NCBI RefSeq assembly: GCF_900232825.1
Contig: NZ_OCTP01000009.1
Span: 1-64,000, forward strand
Length of the DNA stretch: 64,000 nucleotides
Direction of reading: 5' to 3'
From: Anaerococcus sp. Marseille-P3625
GTDB lineage: Bacteria; Bacillota; Clostridia; Tissierellales; Peptoniphilaceae
Made by a program: the position numbers and the translations under genes. Under the pieces are notes generated by a model. The model saw nothing but the letters and a program-made list of their open reading frames with translations. It was not told the origin of the DNA and made no database searches. Numbering within the stretch: position 1 is the first letter of the stretch; each line of letters starts with the position of its first letter. This document shows positions 25,602-34,183 of this stretch, one piece after another.

Positions 25602-26264
25602 ATGCCAGTAAATGCATCTATTTTTGATATAATTGGTCCAGTAATGGTTGGACCATCTAGCTCTCATACCGCAGGAGCTTGCAAGATAGCCAATATTGCT
25701 AGAAAAATTGCTGACCCAGGATTTAATGAAGTTGACTTTTACCTTCATGGATCATTTGCCAAAACCTACAAGGGCCATGGAACTAACAGAGCCTTAGTAG
25801 GTGGGATACTAGGATTTGGCCCAGAAGATGATAGGATAATAAATTCCTTTGAATATGCCAAAGAAGCAGGAATTTCTTATAATTTCATACCAACAGACTT
25901 AGGAGATGTTCACCCTAACACTGTAAAAATGGTTTTTAAATACCCTAAAGATAAAAAAGATATAGAAATACAAGGCTCATCAATCGGTGGTGGAGCCATT
26001 GTAATAAATAAAATTTATGGAAATCCAATTGAATATTATGCCAAAAGACCAACCTTATTTATGTCTTATGGCGAACAAAAAGGTATAATTGCCTTTGTGT
26101 CAAATGTGCTTTACAACAATGGATACAATATTTATGAGATGAAAACCATCAAAGATGGCGATAATGTAATGCTAGTTTGCCAATTAGATGAACCACTAAC
26201 AGATGAAATTATTGAAACCATAACAAAGGGTAAGAATTTTACCTTTATTAAGTATTTAGGATAG
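25602..26264 (+). CDS. sdaAB: L-serine dehydratase, iron-sulfur-dependent, beta subunit
   Basis: Protein of 220 aa. The N-terminal signature VGPSSSHTAGA (16-26) is diagnostic for the SDH beta family, and the C-terminal ACT-like domain starts near residue 148. With the alpha subunit it converts L-serine to pyruvate and ammonia, a main energy route of these fermenters. AAGGAGA precedes the ATG. The alpha gene follows after 7 bp. Confidence 0.95.
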   Translation: MPVNASIFDIIGPVMVGPSSSHTAGACKIANIARKIADPGFNEVDFYLHGSFAKTYKGHGTNRALVGGILGFGPEDDRIINSFEYAKEAGISYNFIPTDLGDVHPNTVKMVFKYPKDKKDIEIQGSSIGGGAIVINKIYGNPIEYYAKRPTLFMSYGEQKGIIAFVSNVLYNNGYNIYEMKTIKDGDNVMLVCQLDEPLTDEIIETITKGKNFTFIKYLG

Positions 26265-26271
26265 GGAAATT

Positions 26272-27150
26272 ATGTTAACAACACTCGAGTTATTAAAACA
26301 AAGATGTGAAAAAGAGAACTTGTCACTTTGGGAATTATCTGTAAAAGATGAAATTGAAAATACCAAAGTTAGCGAAGAAGATATATTTAATAGACTTCAA
26401 AGAACCCTAGATGTAATGAAAGAATCATCGCATCAAGCTCTAAAAGTCCCAGTTGTATCAGTAACAGGTATGACAGGCGGAAATGCAAAAAAAATGAACG
26501 ATTATTTCCTAAGTGGTGATACAGTTCTTGGAGATACAGCTGCTTTAGCCATGGCCATGGCCTTATCAACAAGTGAAGTAAACGCAGCCATGGGTAGAAT
26601 TGTAGCTGCTCCAACAGCAGGATCTGCAGGAATACTTCCAGCAACTTTGATGACTATGTATCATAAATACGGTTTTGATGATAGAAAATTAATGGAAGCT
26701 ATGCTAGTTGCCACCCAATTTGGCCAAGTTATCTTTGACAATGCAACATTTGCAGGAGCAGAAGGTGGTTGCCAAGCAGAAACAGGAGCTGCAAGTGCTA
26801 TGGCAGCAGCTGCAGTTTGCTATCTTAGAGGTTATGACATTCATATCCAAGAAAATGCGGCAGTTTGTGCTTTGTTAAACATCTTAGGATTAGTATGCGA
26901 CCCAATTGGAGGAATGGTAGAATTTCCTTGCAATATTAGAAATGCCAACGGAGTAATGAATGCCCTTGCAAGTGCAGATATGGCAATGGCAGGAGTTAAA
27001 GTTTTTGTAACATTTGATGAAGCTGTCGATACTCTAAAAAGAGTTGGAGATAGCCTTCCAGCAGGACTTAGAGAAACAGGCGAGGGTGGAGTTGCAGTTT
27101 GCCCATCAGCTTTAAGACTAAGAAAAAAATACATCGACGGAAATGTATAA
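26272..27150 (+). CDS. sdaAA: L-serine dehydratase, iron-sulfur-dependent, alpha subunit
   Basis: Catalytic subunit of 292 aa. Family blocks are clear: VTGMTGGNAKKM, AAPTAGSAGILPA, and a Cys-bearing region (GAEGGCQAETGAA, CDPIGGMVEFPC) that supplies ligands of the oxygen-labile [4Fe-4S] cluster. It is co-transcribed with sdaAB and complete in length. Confidence 0.96.
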   Translation: MLTTLELLKQRCEKENLSLWELSVKDEIENTKVSEEDIFNRLQRTLDVMKESSHQALKVPVVSVTGMTGGNAKKMNDYFLSGDTVLGDTAALAMAMALSTSEVNAAMGRIVAAPTAGSAGILPATLMTMYHKYGFDDRKLMEAMLVATQFGQVIFDNATFAGAEGGCQAETGAASAMAAAAVCYLRGYDIHIQENAAVCALLNILGLVCDPIGGMVEFPCNIRNANGVMNALASADMAMAGVKVFVTFDEAVDTLKRVGDSLPAGLRETGEGGVAVCPSALRLRKKYIDGNV

Positions 27151-27157
27151 AATCAAC

Positions 27158-27186
27158 AAAAGCCTTGAGTTATTCAAGGCTTTTTC
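27158..27186 (+). terminator. Intrinsic terminator of sdaAB-sdaAA
   Basis: An 11-bp stem AAAAGCCTTGA/TCAAGGCTTTT with a 5-base loop and a T run. It may serve the convergent GNAT gene as well. Confidence 0.92.
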
Positions 27187-27198
27187 TTTTATAAAAAA

Positions 27199-27810
27199 TT
27201 ATTTTTCTTGGTAAATTAAAGTTTCTGGATGGGAAAAATTTAGGACCAGATTCTTATTTGGATTTACTAATAAAGATAAAACTCCAGGTTCTTTTGTCCC
27301 CATAATTGTATCAATTATTACTTTTCTATAAGGCTTAAAGCCAAGATTTTCTTGCATTTTCTTTGATCTTTTATTAAAATCAAAATATCCAGCTGTAAGA
27401 AAATCTAAGTTCAATTCATTAAATAAATAATCTATAAGAGCTTTGATGGCCTCGCTCATAAGACCCTTAGACCGATAATCTTTGCTTAAAACAGCTCCCA
27501 ATTCTCTTGCGTAATAATTGGAAAATTCTGGTAATTTATCCTCAAACCCATATTTTTCAACACCTAAAGAGCCGATCACTTTGTTATTTTCTTTGTAGAC
27601 TAGGGCAAAAGTTTTATCTGATTTTATAAAAGATTTTAAAATATTCAAAGACTCTTCCTTATTTTCGTGATGTTTCCAACCAGCCATTTCGCCTACTCCA
27701 TCTACACAAGCGTAAGCAAAAAAATCGTCCAAATCGCAATATTCAAAAGCTCTCAGAATAAGTCTATCACTTTCTATAACTTTGCCATTTATCCTAAAAT
27801 CAGCGTTCAT
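27199..27810 (-). CDS. GNAT-family N-acetyltransferase (RimJ/RimL type)
   Basis: Protein of 203 aa. After a short N-terminal strand come the RimJ/RimL-type blocks LRAFEYCDLDDF, VIGSLGVEKYG, ELGAVLSKDYRSKGLMSEA (acetyl-CoA binding) and SKKMQENLGFKPYR. Such enzymes acetylate ribosomal protein N-termini, antibiotics or small amines; the substrate is not predictable. It is monocistronic with a weak ribosome site (GATAT). Confidence 0.9.
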   Translation of the reverse strand: MNADFRINGKVIESDRLILRAFEYCDLDDFFAYACVDGVGEMAGWKHHENKEESLNILKSFIKSDKTFALVYKENNKVIGSLGVEKYGFEDKLPEFSNYYARELGAVLSKDYRSKGLMSEAIKALIDYLFNELNLDFLTAGYFDFNKRSKKMQENLGFKPYRKVIIDTIMGTKEPGVLSLLVNPNKNLVLNFSHPETLIYQEK

Positions 27811-27924
27811 TTTTATATCTCCATATTTTTATTTTATAATATTTATACCAATAATTATTCTATAATCAATTTTTATATGACATTAAGATAAATGAATTGT
27901 AAAATATTATAGTCAGGAGGACTT

Positions 27925-29265
27925 ATGAATCAAAATACAAATTTGACCAAGGGTGATATTAGCAAATCCCTTTTTAAACTTTCAATTCCATTAGCTTTAA
28001 CTGCATTTATTCAAATTACCTATAACTTTGTAGATATATTTTTCCTAGGTAGGCTTGGCAAAGATGCCATAGCGGGTGTTGGAATTGCTGGATTTTTGTT
28101 TTGGATTGCCAACGCCATAACTTTGATACCAAAAATTGGAACTGGAGTTTATGCCTCCCATGCTTTTGGTAGATCTGATGATAGAGAAACCATAAAAGTT
28201 TTAAATAATGGTTACATACTTACCATAACCATAAGCGTTTTTTATTCCTTGCTTTTGTTTTTATTTTCCAATTATTATGTAAATTTTTATGGACTTACGG
28301 AAAGTGCCAGCGCTTATGCCAGAGATTATTTGCACATTATAAGTTTTGGGATGATATTTTTCTTTATAAATCCAGTTTTATCTCAATCCTTCCAATCTTT
28401 GGGCAATAGTCTTACTCCCTTTAAGATAAATACCATTGGGCTTATAACTAACATTATCATAGATCCGATTTTGATTTTTGGTTATGGTCCAATTCCAAGG
28501 CTTGAGGCCAAAGGCGCTGCTCTTGCGACAGTTATGGCTCAAATAGTTGTGACCTTGATTTTTGTATTTAATATTTTTAGGAAAAACAAAATTTTAAAAT
28601 CGGCCATTTCAAGTTTTCATTATAAAAGAGCTTGGGTAATTTCAATATTTAAGATGGGTTTTCCAGCGGCCCTTATGAGTTCTTTTATGGCGACAATTAG
28701 CATCATTTTAAATAAATTTATGGCAGATTTTGGTGAAGCGGCAGTAGCAGCCTATACAGTTGGTAGTCAGCTTGAAGCTATAACCTGGAATACAACTGAG
28801 GGCTTGCAAGTTGGAATTGCGGCTATGGTTGGACAAAACTACGGAGCAGGACTTATGGAAAGAGTAAAAGAATCTATCAAAAAATCTTTTGTGATTTTAT
28901 TAGTGATAGGAACAATTTCAATGTTAGTTTTATTTGCTTTTAGATACCAACTTTTCAAACTATTTATCCCAAATGACAAAGAAACTATTGAGCTTGGAGC
29001 TATATATCTGGCAATCCTTTCCTTTTCACAAATTTTTATGTCGACTGAAATTGGTTTAACAGGAGCTTTTAATGGTTTAGGAGATACAAAAACGCCAGCT
29101 ATTATAGGTATGGTTTCTGATTTTTCGAGAATTCCTATATCAAAAATTTTCATGCCAATTTTTGGTGTGGCTGGAGTTTGGTTAGCAATGAGTTTAACTA
29201 GTGTTGCCAAGGGTTTGCTGGTAGTTTTTATGCTGGTTAAAAAAATGAAAAAATCCATTAAATAA
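27925..29265 (+). CDS. MATE family efflux transporter
   Basis: Membrane protein of 446 aa with twelve predicted helices in two homologous halves of six. N-terminal MATE sequence: LSIPLALTAFIQITYNFVDI. The second half contains NTTEGLQVGIAAMVGQNYGAG. The family exports cationic drugs or metabolites with Na+ or H+. AGGAGG precedes the ATG. It stands alone. Confidence 0.94.
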   Translation: MNQNTNLTKGDISKSLFKLSIPLALTAFIQITYNFVDIFFLGRLGKDAIAGVGIAGFLFWIANAITLIPKIGTGVYASHAFGRSDDRETIKVLNNGYILTITISVFYSLLLFLFSNYYVNFYGLTESASAYARDYLHIISFGMIFFFINPVLSQSFQSLGNSLTPFKINTIGLITNIIIDPILIFGYGPIPRLEAKGAALATVMAQIVVTLIFVFNIFRKNKILKSAISSFHYKRAWVISIFKMGFPAALMSSFMATISIILNKFMADFGEAAVAAYTVGSQLEAITWNTTEGLQVGIAAMVGQNYGAGLMERVKESIKKSFVILLVIGTISMLVLFAFRYQLFKLFIPNDKETIELGAIYLAILSFSQIFMSTEIGLTGAFNGLGDTKTPAIIGMVSDFSRIPISKIFMPIFGVAGVWLAMSLTSVAKGLLVVFMLVKKMKKSIK

Positions 29266-29280
29266 TTTAATAAAATTTAT

Positions 29281-29323
29281 AAAAATCATCAGGCAAAGCG
29301 CTTGCAAGCTGATGATTTTTTTT
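29281..29323 (+). terminator. Intrinsic terminator after the MATE gene
   Basis: A 12-bp stem AAAAATCATCAG/CTGATGATTTTT, whose loop itself contains a short GCAA/TTGC pairing, ends in a T run. Confidence 0.93.
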
Positions 29324-29392
29324 ATTTGTTAAGATAAGCTTTATAAGAGTTTATCAATTTAAAAATAAATCTTAAAAACCTTTTCATTTTAC

Positions 29393-29421
29393 TTGTAAGA
29401 AATGCAAATATTCATTATAAT
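29393..29421 (+). promoter_or_regulatory. Candidate promoter of aspA-fumC with overlapping palindrome
   Basis: TTGTAA (29393-29398), a 17-bp spacer, then TATAAT (29416-29421). The -10 element sits in the perfect palindrome TTCATTATAATGAA (29411-29424), which could be an operator. AGGAGGG and the aspA ATG follow. Confidence 0.6.
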
Positions 29422-29438
29422 GAATATAGGAGGGTTAT

Positions 29439-30851
29439 ATGACAGAATATAGAAATGAACTTGATTCTTTAGGGGAAATTGAAGTACCAAAAGACGCCTA
29501 TTATGGGGCAAACAGCTTAAGAGCAAATCAAAACTTCGCTATAACAGGTCTTCCTGTTGACGATAAATTTATAGATGCAATGCTTGAGGTAAAAAAAGCT
29601 TGCGCCATAGAAAACGGTAAAATAGGCTTGCTAAAAGAAGATCAAAAAAATGCAATAGTTGCAGCTTGTGATGATCTTTTAAATGGCAAATACAGGGATA
29701 ATTTTATAGTAGATCCTATCCAAGGTGGAGCTGGAACAAGCTTTAACATGAATGCCAACGAAGTTATTGCAAATATTGCAAATGAATCTTTAGGTGGTGG
29801 ATTGGGAATTTATGATAAAGTCCATCCAAATGATCATGTTAACCGTGGTCAATCAACAAATGATGTAATCCCAACATCAGGTAAAATTGCCTTAATTAGA
29901 TATTTTGAAGAACTAAAAGAAGAAACAGAAAAACTTATAGGATCTTTTGACAAAAAAGCAGAAGAATTCAAAGAAGTTTACAAAATGGGTAGAACTCAAC
30001 TTCAAGATGCAATTCCAATAAGCCTTGGTCAAGAATTTGCAGCTTATGCAAAGGTTATCAGACGTGACCACAAGAGATTTGACAGCGCAATAGAAACTTT
30101 AAGCCAAGTTAACCTTGGTGGAACAGCTATAGGAACAGGCTTAAATGCTGATAAAACTTATGTAGAAGAAATAGTTGGAGTTTTGGCAGAAGTTACAGGT
30201 CTAAAACTTACACAAAATGAAGATTTGATAGATGGAACTCAAAACCTAGATGGTTTCTCTTATGCTTCAGCTATACTAAAAACCTACGCATCAAACTTAT
30301 CAAAAATAGCCAACGACCTAAGATTAATGAGTTCAGGTCCACAAGCAGGAGTTGCTGATATCAAATTACCAGCTCGCCAAGCAGGCTCATCAATAATGCC
30401 AGGAAAAGTAAATCCAGTTATACCAGAAGTTGTAAACCAAGTTGCCTTTAATGTAATAGGAAATGATATGACTGTAACTATGGCAGTTGAAGCAGGTCAA
30501 CTTGAATTAAATGCTTTTGAACCAATAATTTTCTACAACTTATTTGAATCACTAAGAACACTAAAAGGTGCAATAAATACACTAAGAATTAATTGTGTTG
30601 ACAATATCACAGCAAATGAAAAAGCTCTTTCAGATAAGGTTCAAAGAAGCGTTGGACTAGTAACAGCACTTGCTCCACACATAGGATACCAAAAAGCAAG
30701 TGAAATTGCTCATAAGGCAATAGATACAGGCATAAGCATTAGAGAATTAGTTCTAAAAGAAGGCTTACTTGATGAAAAAGAATTAGATAAAATCCTCGAC
30801 TTTAAAAAGATGATCAAACCAGGCATCTTGGATGAAGAAAAGATATTGTAG
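29439..30851 (+). CDS. aspA: Aspartate ammonia-lyase
   Basis: Protein of 470 aa of the aspartase/fumarase superfamily. Key blocks are QGGAGTSFNMNANEVIAN, HPNDHVNRGQSTNDVIPTS and the mobile loop GSSIMPGKVNP with the catalytic serine. The QGGAGTS form and NRGQSTND favour aspartase over fumarase, which has SGSGTQTNMN. It converts aspartate to fumarate and ammonia. AGGAGGG precedes the ATG. A fumarase gene follows after 10 bp, so the pair would turn aspartate into malate. Confidence 0.9.
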   Translation: MTEYRNELDSLGEIEVPKDAYYGANSLRANQNFAITGLPVDDKFIDAMLEVKKACAIENGKIGLLKEDQKNAIVAACDDLLNGKYRDNFIVDPIQGGAGTSFNMNANEVIANIANESLGGGLGIYDKVHPNDHVNRGQSTNDVIPTSGKIALIRYFEELKEETEKLIGSFDKKAEEFKEVYKMGRTQLQDAIPISLGQEFAAYAKVIRRDHKRFDSAIETLSQVNLGGTAIGTGLNADKTYVEEIVGVLAEVTGLKLTQNEDLIDGTQNLDGFSYASAILKTYASNLSKIANDLRLMSSGPQAGVADIKLPARQAGSSIMPGKVNPVIPEVVNQVAFNVIGNDMTVTMAVEAGQLELNAFEPIIFYNLFESLRTLKGAINTLRINCVDNITANEKALSDKVQRSVGLVTALAPHIGYQKASEIAHKAIDTGISIRELVLKEGLLDEKELDKILDFKKMIKPGILDEEKIL

Positions 30852-30861
30852 GGATGGGAAA

Positions 30862-32223
30862 ATGAAATTTAGACAAGAAGAAGATTCTATTGGTGTAATT
30901 GACGTTCCAGAAGAAGCTTTTTGGGGAGCTCAAACTCAAAGATCTCTTACAAACTTTCCTCAAGATGTAGAGACTATGCCAGAAAACTTAATTCGCGCAA
31001 TAGTTTATATAAAAAAAGCTGCAGCAATTGTAAATGCCAATGAAGGCAAATTAGATGAAGAAAAAAGAGATCTAATAATCTATGCTGCAGATGAAATCCT
31101 AAAAGGAAAATACACTGACCAATTTCCACTAACAATCTGGCAAACAGGCTCTGGAACTCAGACAAATATGAACGTAAATGAAGTTATCTCCCACATAGCA
31201 AATGCAAAAAAAGGAGAAAAACTCATCCATCCAAACGATCATGTAAATATGAGCCAATCATCAAATGATGTATTTCCAACAGCCATGCACCTTTCAACAT
31301 TTATAAATTTAAAAGATAACTTATTTCCAGCAATAGAAGAAATAATAAAATCCTTAGAAAAATTGGAAAAAGAAAATGACATAATAAAAACTGGCCGCAC
31401 CCACTTACAAGATGCAACTCCAGTAAAATTATCTCAAGAAATTTCTGGCTGGAAAGTAATGGTTGAAAGAGATTACGAAATCCTAAAAGAAGTAAGCAAA
31501 TATCTAAGAAAACTAGCCATCGGTGGAACAGCAGTAGGAACTGGAATAAATGCCAAGAAGAATTTTGGCGATGAAATGGCAAGCGAGCTATCAAAAGAAT
31601 TAGCTAGCGAATTTGTAAGTGATACCAACAAATTTTATCAATTATCCAGCAAAAATGCCCTAGTAAATACACATGGAGCCATCAAAACCCTAGCAAGTGA
31701 TATGTATAAAATTGCAAGTGATATTAGATTTTCATCTTGCGGACCAAGATGCGGTATTGGCGAGTTAATAATTCCAGCCAACGAACCTGGTTCTTCAATA
31801 ATGCCTGGCAAAGTTAACCCAACTCAAGTTGAATCAATAACAATGGTTGCAATACAAATTATGGCAAATGATCTTGCTATAACTATGGCAAATTCCCAAG
31901 GGCAAATGCAACTAAACACCTATATGCCACTAATTATCTATAATATGGATCAATCAATAAGCTTATTAAGCAAATCATTAACTTGCTTTAGAAAAAATCT
32001 ATTAGAAGGTTTAAAAGCCAACCAAGAAAAAATAAAAGAAAATTTGGATAGATCTTTAATGCTTGTAACAAGCCTTTCTCCACACATAGGCTATGATAAG
32101 GCAAGCAAAATCGCCAAATACGCTTATCAAAAAGGCCTAACCCTAAGAGAAGCAAGCCATGAATTAGGCTATATAGACGAAAAAGATTTCGACAAATATG
32201 TAAAACCAGAAAATATGGTATAA
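30862..32223 (+). CDS. fumC: Class II fumarate hydratase
   Basis: Protein of 453 aa from the ATG at 30862, which follows GGGATGGGA; a longer frame from 30832 would overlap aspA. Diagnostic blocks are WGAQTQRSLTNF, the fumarase form QTGSGTQTNMNVNEVISH, HPNDHVNMSQSSNDVFPTA and GSSIMPGKVNP. It hydrates fumarate to malate without an iron-sulfur cluster. It is co-transcribed with aspA. Confidence 0.93.
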   Translation: MKFRQEEDSIGVIDVPEEAFWGAQTQRSLTNFPQDVETMPENLIRAIVYIKKAAAIVNANEGKLDEEKRDLIIYAADEILKGKYTDQFPLTIWQTGSGTQTNMNVNEVISHIANAKKGEKLIHPNDHVNMSQSSNDVFPTAMHLSTFINLKDNLFPAIEEIIKSLEKLEKENDIIKTGRTHLQDATPVKLSQEISGWKVMVERDYEILKEVSKYLRKLAIGGTAVGTGINAKKNFGDEMASELSKELASEFVSDTNKFYQLSSKNALVNTHGAIKTLASDMYKIASDIRFSSCGPRCGIGELIIPANEPGSSIMPGKVNPTQVESITMVAIQIMANDLAITMANSQGQMQLNTYMPLIIYNMDQSISLLSKSLTCFRKNLLEGLKANQEKIKENLDRSLMLVTSLSPHIGYDKASKIAKYAYQKGLTLREASHELGYIDEKDFDKYVKPENMV

Positions 32224-32228
32224 AAAAT

Positions 32229-32264
32229 AAAGGATGTCTAGTAAAAAACTAGCATCCTTATTTT
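32229..32264 (+). terminator. Terminator between fumC and the convergent HAD gene
   Basis: Stem AAGGATG...CATCCTT with an inner CTAG/CTAG pairing, then ATTTTAAT. It overlaps the last codons of the minus-strand HAD gene and probably works in both directions. Confidence 0.85.
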
Positions 32265-32917
32265 AATAAAGTATTTATATCAAAATCCCAAATTCCTTCA
32301 AGATAAATATCGGAAAATTTTTTGATATCTTCCCATTCATTTTTGTTGTAAGGAAAATCTCTAACTCCACAAGTTTTAATTCCTGATTTATTTGCAGCTT
32401 TTATGGCATAGAGAGCATCGTCAAAAAGCATTATTTCTTCTGGATCTATCTTAAAATTATCTATGGCACTTTGCCAGAATTTCGCATCAGATTTTTTGGA
32501 ATTTAATAAATCTGGAGTGTTATAATAGGTAAAATAATGGTCAATTCCCAAACGATTAAAAGCAAGTTTTAGGTATTTGGAATCAGTTGAAGAAGCTATG
32601 CCCATTTCAATATCGTGATCGTAAAAATCCTTTAGCTTTTCCAAAACGCCATCTTTGGGCATCAGATGATTTTTGTAACCATCTTCAACGATTTCCAAAA
32701 AATAATTGTTAACTTCTTCTTCTGTCATATCTTTTGCTATGTTTTTTGCTATGTAAGTGACCATTCCACTTAAAGGAAGTGCTTCAATTACGCCTTTTTC
32801 TTTTTTCTCCAAGCCTTCAAAACTATAGCCATATTTATTAAAAATTTTATTGATAGGTTCAACCCAAATGTGCATAGAATCAAGCAAAGTTCCATCACAA
32901 TCAAAAAGTAACTTCAT
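32258..32917 (-). CDS. HAD-superfamily hydrolase (phosphoglycolate-phosphatase/beta-PGM-like)
   Basis: Protein of 219 aa. Motif I DCDGTLLDS is at residues 6-14 and holds the nucleophile and the general acid. A helical cap is inserted after it, as in subfamily IA. Motif II (SSTDS) follows, then motif III lysine, and motif IV in LFDDALYAI; a DD pair binds Mg2+. It would dephosphorylate a small metabolite of unknown identity. AAGGAG precedes the ATG. Confidence 0.9.
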   Translation of the reverse strand: MKLLFDCDGTLLDSMHIWVEPINKIFNKYGYSFEGLEKKEKGVIEALPLSGMVTYIAKNIAKDMTEEEVNNYFLEIVEDGYKNHLMPKDGVLEKLKDFYDHDIEMGIASSTDSKYLKLAFNRLGIDHYFTYYNTPDLLNSKKSDAKFWQSAIDNFKIDPEEIMLFDDALYAIKAANKSGIKTCGVRDFPYNKNEWEDIKKFSDIYLEGIWDFDINTLLK

Positions 32918-33050
32918 TAAAACTCCTTATTTTTTTCTTCTTTCCTATATAATATACCCCAATAGCTTTTAAGAATAATTTATTGGTGATTTTCCCAAAT
33001 TTAAAACTTTATCAAAGCTGTGCTATACTATTAGTAGAAAGGAATTTTTC

Positions 33051-33590
33051 ATGAATATTTTATTAGATTTATACTTAACTTTTGCAAAAATCGGTGTTTT
33101 TACCTTTGGCGGTGGCTATGCCATGTTGCCGCTTTTGGAGCGAGAAGTTTGCGATAAGAAAAATTGGGCAAGCCAAGAGGAAATCTTGGATTATTATGCT
33201 ATTGGTCAATCGACACCAGGAATTATAGCCATTAACACCTCGACTTTTTTAGGCTATAAAATGGCAGGGAAAATCGGTGGACTTGTTGCTTCTTTAGGTT
33301 TTATCACACCATCAATTATAATCATTGTCTTAATTGCAAATTTTCTTAAAATTTACAGCCATCTTGCCTTTATCCAACACGCTTTTGCGGGAATAAGAAT
33401 TGGCGTTTGTGCTTTGGTTTTTTATACAGTTATGAAAATGACTAAAAAAAATGCCGACACAAGTCTAAAATTTATAATATTTTTCCTAACATTTCTTGCT
33501 GTGGCGGTTTTGTCAATTTCTCCAGTCATTATTGTTATAAGTCTTGGGATTTTTGGCATACTTTTAGGAAGGGGTAAAGAAAATGCTTAG
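33051..33590 (+). CDS. Chromate transporter (ChrA half), subunit 1
   Basis: Membrane protein of 179 aa, equal to one CHR domain. The N-terminal signature is FTFGGGYAMLPLLEREV, and IGQSTPGIIAINTSTFLGY follows near residue 53. Short CHR proteins come in pairs that replace one long ChrA; they are widely annotated as chromate transporters, but the physiological ion is often unknown. AAGGAA precedes the ATG. It overlaps subunit 2 by 8 bp. Confidence 0.92.
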   Translation: MNILLDLYLTFAKIGVFTFGGGYAMLPLLEREVCDKKNWASQEEILDYYAIGQSTPGIIAINTSTFLGYKMAGKIGGLVASLGFITPSIIIIVLIANFLKIYSHLAFIQHAFAGIRIGVCALVFYTVMKMTKKNADTSLKFIIFFLTFLAVAVLSISPVIIVISLGIFGILLGRGKENA

Positions 33591-34143
33591 ACTAATGTGG
33601 GAATTTTTTAAGGCTGGACTTTTTGCAATTGGTGGAGGCCTTGCAACCATTCCATTTTTGCAGGAGATAGCCAGAAATTATAATTATTTTACTCAAAAAG
33701 ATTTGTTAGATATGATAGCAGTTTCAGAATCAACCCCAGGAGCAATAGGCATAAATGTGGCAACTTTTGCAGGCTTTAAGGCCTACGGGATCCCTGGTGC
33801 AATTCTTGCTACAATTTCACTTGTGACAGGACCTATAATAATTATTCTTATCATAGCAAGAGCTATGGCAAAATTTAAGAACTCAAAAATTGTAAATGAT
33901 ATGTTTTTTACAATTCGTCCAGCAACTGGAGGCTTAATACTTGGAGCTATGAGTTCTGTTATGGCCCTTACGCTTTTGGATATTGATTTATTTAAGATTA
34001 GTGGAAATCTATTAGACTTATTTAGACTTTTGCCAATTTCAATTTTTGCAATTTTTTTATTTGTCCAAATAAAATTTAAAAAAATTAATCCACTTATAAT
34101 AATTGGAATAAGTGGACTTTTGGGCATTGTTTTTTCTCTATAA
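33583..34143 (+). CDS. Chromate transporter (ChrA half), subunit 2
   Basis: Membrane protein of 186 aa, the second CHR domain. Matching signatures are FAIGGGLATIPFLQEIA and VSESTPGAIGINVATFAGF. The 8-bp overlap with subunit 1 indicates a coupled pair forming a heterodimer. A terminator follows after 5 bp. Confidence 0.92.
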   Translation: MLRLMWEFFKAGLFAIGGGLATIPFLQEIARNYNYFTQKDLLDMIAVSESTPGAIGINVATFAGFKAYGIPGAILATISLVTGPIIIILIIARAMAKFKNSKIVNDMFFTIRPATGGLILGAMSSVMALTLLDIDLFKISGNLLDLFRLLPISIFAIFLFVQIKFKKINPLIIIGISGLLGIVFSL

Positions 34144-34148
34144 AAAAA

Positions 34149-34178
34149 AGGAGAGCTTACATTTTTGTAAGTTCTCCT
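34149..34178 (+). terminator. Bidirectional terminator between chr genes and the P-ATPase
   Basis: A 12-position stem with one G-T pair (34149-34160/34167-34178) with a 6-base loop is flanked by A-rich sequence on the left and TAAATTTTA on the right. It lies between two convergent genes. Confidence 0.85.
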
Positions 34179-34183
34179 AAATT

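Noticed and set aside
30832-30861. Longer fumC start overlapping aspA
   Set aside because: The added residues are not family-like, and a GGGATGGGA site precedes the ATG at 30862.
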